The notes: generated from the sequence alone by a model not told the origin. A stretch of DNA of 64,000 bases from Flavobacterium tiangeerense (GCF_007830355.1 NZ_VLKO01000013.1:1-64000); one strand, 5' to 3'; shown: positions 10,020-19,601, numbered from the stretch's first letter. Numbers and translations: made by a program.

Positions 10020-11213
10020 ATGAACATACACGAATATCAAGGAAAAGAAATTCTAGCAAGTTACGGAGTACGCATTCAACGCGGAATTGTAGCAAATAGT
10101 CCAGCTGAAGCTGTTGAAGCTGCGAAACAATTAACTGCCGAAACGGGTACAGGATGGCATGTTATTAAAGCACAAGTTCATGCAGGTGGACGTGGTAAAG
10201 GTGGAGGAGTAAAACTTGCCAAAAATTTACAACAAGTAGAAGAAATTGCAGGTCAAATCATAGGGATGCAATTAATTACACCTCAAACATCAGCTGAAGG
10301 AAAAAAAGTAAGTACTATATTAGTTGCTGAAGATGTGTACTATCCTGGAGAAAGTGAAACATCAGAGTTTTATGTATCTGTTTTATTGAATAGAGCTACT
10401 GGTCGTAACATGATTATGTATTCTACCGAAGGTGGAATGGATATTGAAGAAGTTGCTGAGCACACACCACATTTAATCTTTACTGAAGAGATTGATCCTT
10501 CTGTAGGTTTACAAGGTTTTCAAGCAAGAAGAATTGCTTTTAACTTAGGACTTTCAGGAAATGCGTTCAAAGAAATGGTGAAATTCATCGATTCGTTATA
10601 CAATGCGTATATCGGATCTGATGCTTCAATGTTTGAAATCAACCCGGTATTAAAAACATCTGATGATAAAATTATGGCTGTTGATGCAAAAGTTAACATT
10701 GATGACAATGCATTATACAGACAAAAAGCATATGCTGACATGCGTGACGTTCGTGAGGAAAATCCAATCGAAGTTGAAGCAAAAGAAGTTGGCTTGAACT
10801 ATGTTGATCTTGACGGAACTGTAGGATGTATGGTAAACGGAGCAGGTCTTGCAATGGCAACTATGGATTTAATTAAGTATGCTGGTTTTGAGCCTGCAAA
10901 CTTCCTTGACGTAGGTGGAACTGCTGATGCAAAACGTGTTGAAACTGCTTTCCGTATTATCTTAAAAGACCAAAACGTAAAAGCTATTTTGATTAATATT
11001 TTTGGTGGAATTGTTCGTTGTGACCGTGTGGCACAAGGAGTTGTTGACGCTTATAAAAATATGGGTGATGCTATTAAAGTACCAATTATTGTTCGTTTAC
11101 AAGGTACCAATGCAGCTATTGCAAAAGAATTAATTGATAATTCAGGAATGCCAATTTTATCTGCTGTTGAGTTTCAAGAAGCAGCTGATCAAGTACAAGC
11201 GGCGCTTTCTTAA
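10020..11213 (+). CDS. sucC: Succinyl-CoA synthetase beta subunit (ADP-forming)
   Basis: Beta subunit of the TCA-cycle enzyme that makes succinate with ATP or GTP formation. The start is the ATG giving MNIHEYQGKEIL, the standard SucC N-terminus. A 35-codon upstream extension would overlap the promoter and is rejected. The 397-residue protein has the ATP-grasp region (VKAQVHAGGRGKGGGVKLA), a metal-binding NPV segment and the C-terminal CoA-ligase domain with NIFGGIVRCD. sucD is not adjacent, so the alpha subunit must be encoded elsewhere, as is usual in flavobacteria. A strong terminator follows. Confidence 0.95.
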   Translation: MNIHEYQGKEILASYGVRIQRGIVANSPAEAVEAAKQLTAETGTGWHVIKAQVHAGGRGKGGGVKLAKNLQQVEEIAGQIIGMQLITPQTSAEGKKVSTILVAEDVYYPGESETSEFYVSVLLNRATGRNMIMYSTEGGMDIEEVAEHTPHLIFTEEIDPSVGLQGFQARRIAFNLGLSGNAFKEMVKFIDSLYNAYIGSDASMFEINPVLKTSDDKIMAVDAKVNIDDNALYRQKAYADMRDVREENPIEVEAKEVGLNYVDLDGTVGCMVNGAGLAMATMDLIKYAGFEPANFLDVGGTADAKRVETAFRIILKDQNVKAILINIFGGIVRCDRVAQGVVDAYKNMGDAIKVPIIVRLQGTNAAIAKELIDNSGMPILSAVEFQEAADQVQAALS

Positions 11214-11235
11214 TTAGAAAATTGTTATATATCAG

Positions 11236-11268
11236 AAACCTGTTTGCTTTAGTAAACAGGTTTTTTTG
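11236..11268 (+). terminator. Terminator of sucC
   Basis: The arms AAACCTGTTT and AAACAGGTTT form a perfect 10-bp stem around an 8-nt loop, followed by a T run. Confidence 0.9.
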
Positions 11269-11342
11269 TGCCAAATAATTAGTGGAAAGTAAACAATTCA
11301 TAATATTATTGGAAAGTACAAAACAGTATAGCGCGGATCAAT

Positions 11343-11350
11343 TACCTTTG
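11343..11350 (+). promoter_or_regulatory. TANNTTTG -7 element of selO
   Basis: TACCTTTG is an exact match 19 nt before the selO ATG. Confidence 0.55.
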
Positions 11351-11369
11351 TTTTTTTAAATTTGATATC

Positions 11370-12935
11370 ATGAAACTTCATATAAAAAATAACTTCACAT
11401 CTGAATTGCCGGCTGATCTTGACCTTGAAAATACTCCAAGGCAAGTTGAAAAAGCGTGTTTCTCCTATGTAACGCCAGTAAAACCGCGTAATCCTGAATT
11501 AATTCATGCTTCTGTTGAAGTGGCCAATACGATCGGACTTAGTAAAGAAGATATTGCATCAACAGCATTTTTAAATACGTTTTCAGGTACTACCATTTAT
11601 CCTGAAACTAAGCCTTATGCCTTGTGTTATGCAGGTCACCAGTTTGGGAATTGGGCTGGACAACTGGGTGATGGACGTGCCATAAATTTAACGGAAGTTC
11701 AACATAACAATGAATCGTATACGTTGCAACTGAAAGGTGCTGGACCTACGCCATATTCTAGAAATGCAGATGGATTTGCGGTTTTGCGCTCTTCTATTAG
11801 AGAATACCTATGTGCCGAGGCCATGCATTATTTAGGAGTTCCCACTACTCGTTCACTTTCGTTACTATTATCTGGAGATCCCGTTCTACGCGATATTTTG
11901 TACAATGGAAATCCTGCTTATGAGAAAGGTGCTATTGTAGCAAGAGTGGCTCCATCTTTTATTCGTTTTGGAAGTTTTGAAATTTTTGCCGCGCGTGAAG
12001 ATCACAAAAATTTAAAATTACTGGCCGATTATACTATTAAACATCATTTTTCACATATTCAAAAGGAAGGAATCGAAAAATACTTAGCCTTTTTTCAAGA
12101 AGTTACTCAAACCACGCTCAATATGATTGTTAACTGGCAGCGTGTTGGTTTTGTACATGGTGTAATGAATACGGATAATATGTCTATTCACGGGATTACA
12201 ATTGATTATGGTCCTTACGGTTGGTTAGAAGATTTTGATTCTGGATGGACTCCAAATACCACTGATAGGCAGCATAAAAGGTACCGTTATGGCAATCAAC
12301 CTGAAATGGCATTGTGGAATTTATACCAACTAGCAAATGCATTGTATCCTTTAATTCTAGATGCCAAGCCGCTGGAAGTTATTCTTGAGGCATTCAGTAC
12401 CAATTACGAAAAGGAGTATTTGAAAATGATGCAAAATAAGATGGGTCTCCAAATCAAAAAAGAAGAGGATGTTGTCTTGATTCATAGTTTGGTTGAATTA
12501 CTTCAACGAGTAGAAACCGATATGACTATTTTCTTTAGGAATCTAAGCGATGTTACTAAAGTAGCTACTTCGAAAGTAGCTTTTAATACTGTTAAAGCTG
12601 CTTTTTACAATGAAAAGGATTTAGATGAAACCATCTTGAGTGAATGGTACGATTGGTTTGAAAAGTACAGCATTCGAATTAATGAAGAGGTTATTTCTGA
12701 TTTGGAAAGAAAAGAACAAATGGATAAAGTGAATCCCAAGTATGTATTGCGAAATTACATGGCGCAATTGTGTATTGATGATGCGGATAAAGGAGATTAC
12801 GGTTTGCTAAATGAATTATTTGAAATGCTCAAAAAACCTTATGATGAGCAGCCTAATTTCCAAAAATGGTTTTCCAAAAGACCGGATTGGGCTAGAGATA
12901 AAGTAGGGTGTAGTATGTTAAGTTGTAGTTCTTAA
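11370..12935 (+). CDS. selO: Protein adenylyltransferase SelO (YdiU/UPF0061)
   Basis: Pseudokinase-fold enzyme that transfers AMP from ATP to Ser, Thr or Tyr of target proteins. In E. coli the family is linked to S-glutathionylation and redox stress. The 521-residue protein has the family blocks YAGHQFGNWAGQLGDGRA, LQLKGAGPTPYSR, REYLCAEAMHYLG, VHGVMNTDNMS and TIDYGPYGWLEDFD. The C-terminus ends CSMLSCSS. Mitochondrial homologues have selenocysteine near this end, so the terminal Cys is probably the redox residue. Monocistronic. Confidence 0.93.
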   Translation: MKLHIKNNFTSELPADLDLENTPRQVEKACFSYVTPVKPRNPELIHASVEVANTIGLSKEDIASTAFLNTFSGTTIYPETKPYALCYAGHQFGNWAGQLGDGRAINLTEVQHNNESYTLQLKGAGPTPYSRNADGFAVLRSSIREYLCAEAMHYLGVPTTRSLSLLLSGDPVLRDILYNGNPAYEKGAIVARVAPSFIRFGSFEIFAAREDHKNLKLLADYTIKHHFSHIQKEGIEKYLAFFQEVTQTTLNMIVNWQRVGFVHGVMNTDNMSIHGITIDYGPYGWLEDFDSGWTPNTTDRQHKRYRYGNQPEMALWNLYQLANALYPLILDAKPLEVILEAFSTNYEKEYLKMMQNKMGLQIKKEEDVVLIHSLVELLQRVETDMTIFFRNLSDVTKVATSKVAFNTVKAAFYNEKDLDETILSEWYDWFEKYSIRINEEVISDLERKEQMDKVNPKYVLRNYMAQLCIDDADKGDYGLLNELFEMLKKPYDEQPNFQKWFSKRPDWARDKVGCSMLSCSS

Positions 12936-13007
12936 AATGGGATTTAGAATTATTTAATAGCAATAATATCCTCTCTTTAAATTAAGATTTTTTTTAGGAA
13001 AATTAAA

Positions 13008-13055
13008 AATACATAACTAAATCCCGAACATTCATTCAGGATTTAGTTATGTATT
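13008..13055. terminator. Bidirectional terminator between selO and the SDR gene
   Basis: AATACATAACTAAATCC pairs with GGATTTAGTTATGTATT (17 bp) around a 14-nt loop. It lies between convergent genes and touches the stop codon of the minus-strand gene. Confidence 0.8.
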
Positions 13056-13710
13056 AGTTTCCTAATTCTTGAATCACATCCGATTCGTAAATATGAAAAC
13101 CTTCTGTATTTTTTTGTGCCAATTTGTACATGGCTTTCGCAACTTTTACACCTTCTATTGGTTGGTATTTTTTTAAATTTCCTTGAAAAATAAATGAAAA
13201 CATTTTCATGACAAATGCACCAGCTTTTTCTGCAAATCTAAATTCATTTCGATCACCCAATAGGAGGGAAGGTTGTAGAATAGAAACGCTTTCAAAATTA
13301 CAAGTTTTAAGAAAATCTTGAATTTCACCTTTTGTCTTTAAATAAAAATTTGAAGACGTGGCATTGGCATCCAGTGAAGAGATCAATAAATAATTTTTCA
13401 CTTTATTCTCTTGCGCAAAAAGGGCGAATTGTTTAGGATATTCAAAATCTACTTTTTGGAATGCTTTTTGGCTACCAGCTTTTTTTATGGTTGTACCAAT
13501 GGTGCAAAAGAAATCATCGCCCACGACTAAATCTTTATAGCTTTCGGGCTTGTCAAAGTCAATGACGTGTTGGGTTAATTTGGGGTTTTGTATTCCCGTA
13601 TCTCTTTTAACAAAAGTAACTACTTGAGCGTACTCTGAACTTTCTAAAAGAATTTGGAGTAATTCAGATCCAATAAGACCTGTGCTGCCAATAATCAAGG
13701 CTGTTTTCAC
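13054..13710 (-). CDS. NAD(P)-binding atypical short-chain dehydrogenase
   Basis: This 218-residue Rossmann protein has a GSTGLIG nucleotide-binding motif at residues 8-14. It then carries the TKGEIQDFLK and SILQPSLLLGDR segments seen in the atypical SDR group of NAD(P)H-binding oxidoreductases (YwnB/HTATIP2-like). The YxxxK pair is replaced by a YLKTKGE-like stretch. The substrate is not predictable. It starts with GTG, 2 nt after the stop of the DUF1456 gene, so the two are translationally coupled. Cytoplasmic. Confidence 0.8.
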   Translation of the reverse strand: MKTALIIGSTGLIGSELLQILLESSEYAQVVTFVKRDTGIQNPKLTQHVIDFDKPESYKDLVVGDDFFCTIGTTIKKAGSQKAFQKVDFEYPKQFALFAQENKVKNYLLISSLDANATSSNFYLKTKGEIQDFLKTCNFESVSILQPSLLLGDRNEFRFAEKAGAFVMKMFSFIFQGNLKKYQPIEGVKVAKAMYKLAQKNTEGFHIYESDVIQELGN

Positions 13711-13712
13711 AA

Positions 13713-14183
13713 TTATGATTTTTTATTTTTCCCGAAATTATATTTCACTTTTTCCACCACTTGCACTTTTGGGGTTCCTTTAGCAAATGTTTTTTTGAAA
13801 GGCTTTTTAGCTGCAGGTTTTGTTTTTGATGGCGCTTCGTCACCTCTTGATTTTTCAGAATCTTTTGCTTTAGCTTTGAATTCAGTTCTTTCCCCGGCGC
13901 CTTCTTTTACTGGAATTTGTGCTTTGTGTTTGGCCAAAACATCATTTGGATTTTTTGGATTCTCCTTGGTTCCACGCAAGTGAATCACTAGTGCATTCAA
14001 GAAATTACGCAATACTTGGTCGCCACATTCCATGTAATTTTCATGTTTTTCATCACGAAAAAAAGCACCCAACTCCGATTTTGTAATTCTAAAATCTACT
14101 AATTCTAATATTTCAACTATTTGGTCGTCACGTAACATAAGTGCCACACGAAGTTTTTTAAAGATATCGTTATTTGTCATCAT
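13713..14183 (-). CDS. DUF1456 family protein (YehS-like)
   Basis: This 156-residue protein has the repeated helical DUF1456 module. NNDIFKKLRVALMLRDDQIVEIL and then DFRITKSELGAFFRDE are the two characteristic segments. The region from about residue 95 is a basic Lys/Ala-rich tail (SKTKPAAKKPFKKTF) absent from the short E. coli YehS, and it may bind nucleic acid. There is no known function for the family. It is the first gene of a two-gene unit with the SDR gene and has its own TANNTTTG element upstream. Two consecutive ATG codons leave the exact start uncertain by one residue. Confidence 0.82.
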   Translation of the reverse strand: MMTNNDIFKKLRVALMLRDDQIVEILELVDFRITKSELGAFFRDEKHENYMECGDQVLRNFLNALVIHLRGTKENPKNPNDVLAKHKAQIPVKEGAGERTEFKAKAKDSEKSRGDEAPSKTKPAAKKPFKKTFAKGTPKVQVVEKVKYNFGKNKKS

Positions 14184-14197
14184 ATTCTAATTTTATA

Positions 14198-14205
14198 CAA
14201 AGGTA
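14198..14205 (-). promoter_or_regulatory. TANNTTTG -7 element of the DUF1456 gene
   Basis: The minus strand reads TACCTTTG, 14 nt before the first ATG. Confidence 0.55.
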
Positions 14206-14263
14206 CGGTTTAAAAGCATTTACAAAGCATTATTTGATTTAGAAATAGTGTAGTACCAAATAT

Positions 14264-15274
14264 TTACAAGAGCGCTACACCCGTTCCTGGGAGTTCAGAA
14301 TAGATTGTTTTTCCAAAATCTAATCGAATACCGGTTGCTATGTCTTCTTTTAAAAGCAAAGCACCGTCCATATCTACATAATCTAATTGTGGTAGTAATT
14401 GTGCAATAGCTGAGATTCCCACAGTGGATTCGGTCATGCAACCTGCCATGGTCTTCATTCCTAATTCTCGAGCTTGTGCAAGCATACCTCTTGCAGGAGT
14501 TAATCCTCCACACTTGGTCAGTTTAATATTTACACCATGAAAGTGCTGGTGACACTTAAGTACATCTGTTTCGATAATACAACTTTCATCGGCTATAATG
14601 GGCAATACAGCATGTTTGAAAACCTCTTTGTGTCCATGCCAATCATCTGCTTGTAGTGGTTGCTCTAAGAATTCTACACCTTGTTTTTTTAGTTCGACAG
14701 CATTTTGTATCGTTTCGTCAACGCTCCATCCGCAATTGGCATCAATCCTGAAAATGGCTTTTGTATGTTTTCTTAATGCTTTTACAATAGCAATATCGTC
14801 AGATGTTCCTAATTTGATTTTATATATTGGCCATGGAAGATCTTTCATTTTGGCCACCATTTTTTCAATTGAATCAATGCCTATTGTATAATCTGTAAGT
14901 GGGTTTTTGTCAATATTATAGTTCCATAATTCGTATAGTTTCACTCCTTTTTTTCGAGCATACCAATCGTTGTATGCATTATCTATAGCACACAAAGCAA
15001 AGGAGTTGTGACGTAATGTTTGCTGCATTTTCATCCAGAATTCCTCTGGAGTTTCTTCCAAATTTTGTTCAAGAAGTGGTTTGATTTTTTCTAAATCAGC
15101 CATCATCATGGGAACGGTACTATTGTAGTATGGATTTGCAGTAGCTTCCCCGTAGCCTGAAATGCCATCGCTCTTTAATTCAGCAATTAAGGTAGGTTGC
15201 AAGTCAATCGATTTCCGCGAAATGGTGAAAGTGTGCTTTAATTTTAGGTTGTATTCCCTTAAGATAAGCTCCAT
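14264..15274 (-). CDS. Dipeptide epimerase (L-Ala-D/L-Glu epimerase type, enolase superfamily)
   Basis: A member of the muconate lactonizing subgroup of the enolase superfamily. It probably epimerises L-Ala-D-Glu or related dipeptides released from peptidoglycan. In 336 residues I can see the KxK catalytic pair (Lys152, Lys154), metal ligands Asp178 (RIDAN), Glu204 (LEQP) and Asp229 (ADES), the opposite-face Lys in NIKLTKCGG (Lys251 or Lys254), and DMD at 301-303. The last is the DxD that binds the dipeptide amino group in this family. The exact dipeptide preference cannot be read from sequence. It is followed on the same strand by nothing closer than DUF1456, 81 bp away. Confidence 0.88.
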   Translation of the reverse strand: MELILREYNLKLKHTFTISRKSIDLQPTLIAELKSDGISGYGEATANPYYNSTVPMMMADLEKIKPLLEQNLEETPEEFWMKMQQTLRHNSFALCAIDNAYNDWYARKKGVKLYELWNYNIDKNPLTDYTIGIDSIEKMVAKMKDLPWPIYKIKLGTSDDIAIVKALRKHTKAIFRIDANCGWSVDETIQNAVELKKQGVEFLEQPLQADDWHGHKEVFKHAVLPIIADESCIIETDVLKCHQHFHGVNIKLTKCGGLTPARGMLAQARELGMKTMAGCMTESTVGISAIAQLLPQLDYVDMDGALLLKEDIATGIRLDFGKTIYSELPGTGVALL

Positions 15275-15300
15275 TATGAGATTGTTTTAAGTTGTTCTGA

Positions 15301-16122
15301 TTAATATCCGAGCCATAAAAGAGCATCCACAAAACCGTCACGCCAAAGTTTTTCATTGTGTTGTCCGCCTTTTACTATTTTTTTTTCATTCAAATTCAAA
15401 CAATAGCATCTATTGGAATTCAGTAGGTATTCCATTTTGTTCAAGTCAGAAACCATATCTGCACTTTCGTTGTCGCCACATAGGAAATAAATTTTAGTCT
15501 TCGTCTTTTTAGCCTGTTCCATCGTATTGTAAATATCTTTGGTAAACCAAAAAGAAGGCGAAAAAACGCCCGCCTTTCCAAATACCTCGGGGTATTTTAA
15601 AACAGCATAAAAGGAATTCAATCCGCCTAAAGAACTACCCATAATTAACGTATGATTTTTATCGGTCTTCGTTTTATAGTTTTTGTCTACAAACGGTTTT
15701 AATGTTTTAACAATGAATTCTAAATAAGCATTCGCTTGGCCACCGCCGTATGTATCATTTTTAAAAGGGGTTAATTCTTCGAGTCGTTTTTCATTACCAT
15801 GTTCAATACCAATTACTATGACAGGTGCATTTAAACTGTCTAATTTTTCGTCTACATTCCACTCTCCTGCGAAAGAAGTTTTTGCATCAAATAGATTTTG
15901 AGCATCATGCATGTATAGGACAGAAAATTTCTTTTTTGAAGTCACATAATTTTTAGGCAAATAAACCCATGTTTTCTTAGTGCTATTCAATTGAGGAGCA
16001 TCAATAGTAAAACTACGAACCTCCTTTTTAGCAGTATTATGTAAATTCTTTAGAGCTTGTTGCGCATTGATTTTTGTTGTTGTAAATAAGAGTAGCAGCA
16101 ATAGCAGAGAAAATCTAATCAT
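15301..16122 (-). CDS. Secreted putative esterase (enterochelin esterase/IroE-like)
   Basis: The 273-residue alpha/beta hydrolase has a signal peptide (MIRFSLLLLLLLFTTTKINA). The nucleophile elbow is GSSLGG with Ser164. The YMHDAQNLF and FSPSFWF segments and a late GGQHNEKLWR (catalytic His) fit the esterase D/Fes family. Proposed role: hydrolysis of esters in the periplasm, the substrate being unknown. It lies 26 bp upstream of the dipeptide epimerase on the same strand, which makes an operon likely. That pairing suggests, but does not show, a scavenging function. Confidence 0.8.
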   Translation of the reverse strand: MIRFSLLLLLLLFTTTKINAQQALKNLHNTAKKEVRSFTIDAPQLNSTKKTWVYLPKNYVTSKKKFSVLYMHDAQNLFDAKTSFAGEWNVDEKLDSLNAPVIVIGIEHGNEKRLEELTPFKNDTYGGGQANAYLEFIVKTLKPFVDKNYKTKTDKNHTLIMGSSLGGLNSFYAVLKYPEVFGKAGVFSPSFWFTKDIYNTMEQAKKTKTKIYFLCGDNESADMVSDLNKMEYLLNSNRCYCLNLNEKKIVKGGQHNEKLWRDGFVDALLWLGY

Positions 16123-16178
16123 TGTTAGTTTTTGTGTTTTAAATTAAAAACAATATTTTAGCTAAAAATAATAATTTG

Positions 16179-16580
16179 ATGCATACGTTCGAAGAAAAGA
16201 GGAGTTTACTTTTAGAGATGATTGGTTTTTCAACCGTTGATGGAAAATTACACAAACGGGAATATGAATTTCTGGCAATAGTAGCACAAGCTTTAGGAAT
16301 TGAAAAAGATGTTTTTAATGATTTATTTCATCAAGAAGTTCCTCAATTGCCCATTAAAACTGAGTTTCTGAGAATTCAACAATTTTATAGATTGGCTTTG
16401 TTAATGTATTGTGATGGTGTGATACATGAAAAAGAAACTATTGCCATAAAGCAAATAGCTATTGATATGGGGTTGAATCCTATTGCAACGAAACGTATTT
16501 TAAAATTAATGAGTGAATCGCCAAATGCTATAATTGATGGAGCGGTTTTATTGAACATTTTTCAGGAGCAGCACAACTAG
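16179..16580 (+). CDS. TerB-like small helical protein
   Basis: This 133-residue protein has the TerB-type duplicated pattern of acidic metal-binding helices: STVDGKLHKREYEFLAIVAQALG, then YCDGVIHEKETIAIKQIA. TerB-like domains bind divalent metals and occur in tellurite resistance and membrane stress proteins, but the role of the stand-alone form is unknown. I chose the ATG at 16179 over a TTG one codon upstream. Its stop codon overlaps the stop of uvrB, so the two genes are convergent with no spacer. Confidence 0.72.
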   Translation: MHTFEEKRSLLLEMIGFSTVDGKLHKREYEFLAIVAQALGIEKDVFNDLFHQEVPQLPIKTEFLRIQQFYRLALLMYCDGVIHEKETIAIKQIAIDMGLNPIATKRILKLMSESPNAIIDGAVLLNIFQEQHN

Positions 16581-18568
16581 GTCAATTGACCTTGCAAGGC
16601 TTTAATCTCATCTCTAAGTTTTGCGGCTTGCATAAAGTCTAATTCTTTTGCCGCTTTTTCCATGGATTTTCTTTTCTCTCGAATAAGTTTTTCCAGTTCA
16701 GGTTTTGACAAATAAAGATTTTCTGGCTCTGCTGCAGTGTTTAAAGTAGCACCTAATTCATAATCTACAAGAGGATTTTTAGTAAAGGCGCTTTCTATTT
16801 TTTTGTTCAACGCCATTGGAACCTCGTTATGTTGGGTATTGTAATTGATTTGTTTGGTTCTTCTGTATGACGTTTCGTCGATGGTTTTTTGCATGCTGGC
16901 CGTAATTTTATCGGCATACATAATCGCTTTTCCATTAAGGTTTCTTGCTGCACGACCAATTGTTTGTGTAAGCGATCGATGACTTCTTAAAAAACCTTCT
17001 TTGTCAGCATCTAAGATTGCTACAAGAGAAACTTCGGGTAAATCTAATCCTTCACGAAGTAAGTTGACACCTATTAAAACATCGAAAATTCCTTTTCTAA
17101 GGTCTTGCATGATTTCAATTCGTTCCAAAGTATCTACTTCTGAATGGATATAACGACAACGAATATGAACTTTGGTTAAATATTTAGCCAATTCTTCGGC
17201 CATTCTTTTGGTCAAAGTAGTGACTATAACGCGCTCGTCAATTTCGGCTCGAACTTGAATTTCTTCGATTAAATCATCAATTTGGTTCAAGCTAGGTCTT
17301 ATTTCAATAATAGGATCCAATAATCCCGTTGGACGAATCACTTGTTCTACCACAACGCCATCTGTTTTTTGTAACTCATAATCAGCAGGTGTTGCTGAAA
17401 CGTAAATAACTTGATTTTGCATGGCTTCGAATTCCTCAAATTTCAAAGGACGGTTGTCCATTGCCGCAGGAAGTCTAAATCCGTATTCAACCAAGTTCTC
17501 TTTACGGCTGCGATCACCACCATACATAGCGCTTACTTGTGAGAGTGTTACATGGCTTTCATCCACGACCATCAAGTAATCCTTAGGGAAATAGTCTAGC
17601 AAGCAAAAAGGTCTTGTACCTGGCAAACGCCCATCTAAGTAACGAGAGTAATTTTCGATACCGGAACAATATCCTAATTCCCGAATCATTTCTAAATCGA
17701 AATTGGTTCGTTCTTCCAGTCTTTTAGCTTCAAGATGTTTACCTATTTCTTTAAAATAATCAACTTGTTTTACCAAGTCTTGTTGAATTTCCCAAATGGC
17801 ATTTTGCAATACATCCGGCGAAGTCACAAACATATTAGCAGGATAAATCGTTAGCCGATCAAATTTTTCAAGGACTTGTGAGTTTTTCGTATCAAAGCTT
17901 TCTATTTCTTCAATTTCGTCCCCAAAGAAATGAATTCTATAGGCTTCATCAGCGTAGCTCGGATACACATCAACGGTATCACCTTTTATCCTGAAACTCC
18001 CGGGATTAAAATCAGCTTCGGTTCTAGAATACAAACTTTGAACGAGTTGGTGTAATAATTTGGTCCGAGAAATAACTTGTCCTTTCTCTATTGGGATTAG
18101 GTTTTTTTGAAATTCAATTGGATTTCCAATACCGTACAAACACGAAACAGATGCTACAACCAAAATATCTCGGCGTCCAGAAAGCAACGAAGCAGTGGTT
18201 GACATTCGCATTTTTTCCAGCTCTTCGTTGATGGATAAGTCCTTTTCAATGAAAACGCCAGTAACAGGCATAAACGCTTCAGGCTGATAATAATCGTAGT
18301 AAGAAACAAAATATTCTACGGCGTTATTCGGGAAAAATTGTTTGAATTCCGAGTACAACTGAGCCGCTAATGTTTTGTTGTGTGCTAAAACTAGCGTAGG
18401 CCGTTGCACTTCTTGAATAACATTGGCCACGGTAAACGTTTTACCAGAACCGGTAACTCCTAAAAGCGTTTGGAATTGATCTCCATCAACAATGCCTTGC
18501 GCTAATTTTGCAATAGCTTGAGGTTGGTCACCTTTGGGCTGGTAATCGGATACTACTTGAAAATTCAT
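16577..18568 (-). CDS. uvrB: Excinuclease ABC subunit B
   Basis: UvrB is the damage-verifying helicase of nucleotide excision repair. It loads from UvrA and recruits UvrC. The 663-residue protein has Walker A GVTGSGKT (about 38-44), the beta-hairpin tyrosines in YYDYYQPEAF that insert into DNA, the DESH box (VVDESHVT), the helicase C-terminal domain (TIGRAARN) and the C-terminal UVR/UvrC-binding domain (EKAAKELDFMQAAKLRDEI). It is full length, with its own TANNTTTG promoter. Confidence 0.97.
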   Translation of the reverse strand: MNFQVVSDYQPKGDQPQAIAKLAQGIVDGDQFQTLLGVTGSGKTFTVANVIQEVQRPTLVLAHNKTLAAQLYSEFKQFFPNNAVEYFVSYYDYYQPEAFMPVTGVFIEKDLSINEELEKMRMSTTASLLSGRRDILVVASVSCLYGIGNPIEFQKNLIPIEKGQVISRTKLLHQLVQSLYSRTEADFNPGSFRIKGDTVDVYPSYADEAYRIHFFGDEIEEIESFDTKNSQVLEKFDRLTIYPANMFVTSPDVLQNAIWEIQQDLVKQVDYFKEIGKHLEAKRLEERTNFDLEMIRELGYCSGIENYSRYLDGRLPGTRPFCLLDYFPKDYLMVVDESHVTLSQVSAMYGGDRSRKENLVEYGFRLPAAMDNRPLKFEEFEAMQNQVIYVSATPADYELQKTDGVVVEQVIRPTGLLDPIIEIRPSLNQIDDLIEEIQVRAEIDERVIVTTLTKRMAEELAKYLTKVHIRCRYIHSEVDTLERIEIMQDLRKGIFDVLIGVNLLREGLDLPEVSLVAILDADKEGFLRSHRSLTQTIGRAARNLNGKAIMYADKITASMQKTIDETSYRRTKQINYNTQHNEVPMALNKKIESAFTKNPLVDYELGATLNTAAEPENLYLSKPELEKLIREKRKSMEKAAKELDFMQAAKLRDEIKALQGQLT

Positions 18569-18587
18569 GTCTTGGAATTACTTCATA

Positions 18588-18595
18588 CAAAGATA
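18588..18595 (-). promoter_or_regulatory. TANNTTTG -7 element of uvrB
   Basis: The minus strand reads TATCTTTG, 19 nt before the uvrB ATG. Confidence 0.6.
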
Positions 18596-18628
18596 CGACT
18601 CAATTCAAGAAAATATGTTTTTAAAAAC

Positions 18629-19573
18629 TTAAAACTTCCACGCTTTTTGTTGTGCTGAACTCAAGAAAGTCCATGCTAAAATACGGCTTGTTTTTTGGCC
18701 TTGAGCCATATCAATTGTTTTGATTTCGACGGCGCTTACTTTGTTTAGTGTTTTATATAAACTGGAAAGATTTTCTTTTTTGGACACTAAAGTCGTGAAC
18801 CAAAGACACTGCATAGGATATTTTGCACTTTCGTAAATCATTTGGGTGACAAACCCTAGTTCTCCGCCTTCGCAAAATAATTCGGCATTGTGACCTCCAA
18901 AGTTTAAAACAGGCTTTGTAGTTTTACTTGTACCGCTATTAGATTGTAAATTGTTTATTTTTCTTAAGGTGCTTTTAGTGGCCTCATCTTGTGACGCGTG
19001 AAAAGGAGGATTGCAAATTGTAAAGGTGAATTTATCCTCAGGCGTTATAATATTTTTAAATATAAAACGTGATTCCGTTTGTTGTTGCAAGCTAATTAAA
19101 TCAATGAGTTTCGGGTTGTTTTCAATGATAGCACTACAATTTTGAATTGCTTTTGTATCAATATCAGTTCCGACAAAACTCCAGCCGTAAACAGAACAAC
19201 CAATAAGCGGATAGATGCAATTGGCACCCACACCAATATCTAACCCTTGAACAGTTTCGCCCTCAGGAATGACCCCGTTGTTGCTAGAGGCCAATAAATC
19301 TGCTAAATAATGAATATAATCAGCTCTACCAGGAATAGGTGGGCACAAATAATTGTTAGGAATATCCCAATTTTGAATGTCAAAGTGCTGCATCAAAAGC
19401 GCTTTATTCAAAGCTTTTACCGCTTCAGGATCGCTGAAATCGATGGTTTCAGTTCCGTGCTCATTGGTTTTAACAAATTCACTTAGGGATGGATATGTAG
19501 TAATTAATTCTTTAAAATCATACCCTGTCCTGTCCAGATTCCTTGGGTGTAAATTTGTTTTTTCAGTACTCAT
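18629..19573 (-). CDS. rlmF: 23S rRNA (adenine(1618)-N(6))-methyltransferase
   Basis: SAM-dependent methyltransferase for m6A1618 of 23S rRNA. The 314-residue protein opens with the family block LHPRNLDRTGYDF. It carries the SAM-binding GLDIGVGANCIYPL segment (about 110-123) and the N6-adenine methyltransferase motif NPPF at 188-191. The length fits RlmF (YbiN). It has its own promoter just upstream. Cytoplasmic rRNA maturation. Confidence 0.93.
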   Translation of the reverse strand: MSTEKTNLHPRNLDRTGYDFKELITTYPSLSEFVKTNEHGTETIDFSDPEAVKALNKALLMQHFDIQNWDIPNNYLCPPIPGRADYIHYLADLLASSNNGVIPEGETVQGLDIGVGANCIYPLIGCSVYGWSFVGTDIDTKAIQNCSAIIENNPKLIDLISLQQQTESRFIFKNIITPEDKFTFTICNPPFHASQDEATKSTLRKINNLQSNSGTSKTTKPVLNFGGHNAELFCEGGELGFVTQMIYESAKYPMQCLWFTTLVSKKENLSSLYKTLNKVSAVEIKTIDMAQGQKTSRILAWTFLSSAQQKAWKF

Positions 19574-19601
19574 TTTAAATCGTTCGTTCTTATTTTGGGT
19601 G

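Noticed and set aside
14295..14513. 72-residue ORF inside the dipeptide epimerase
   Set aside because: Same-strand frame shadow of a well-supported gene.
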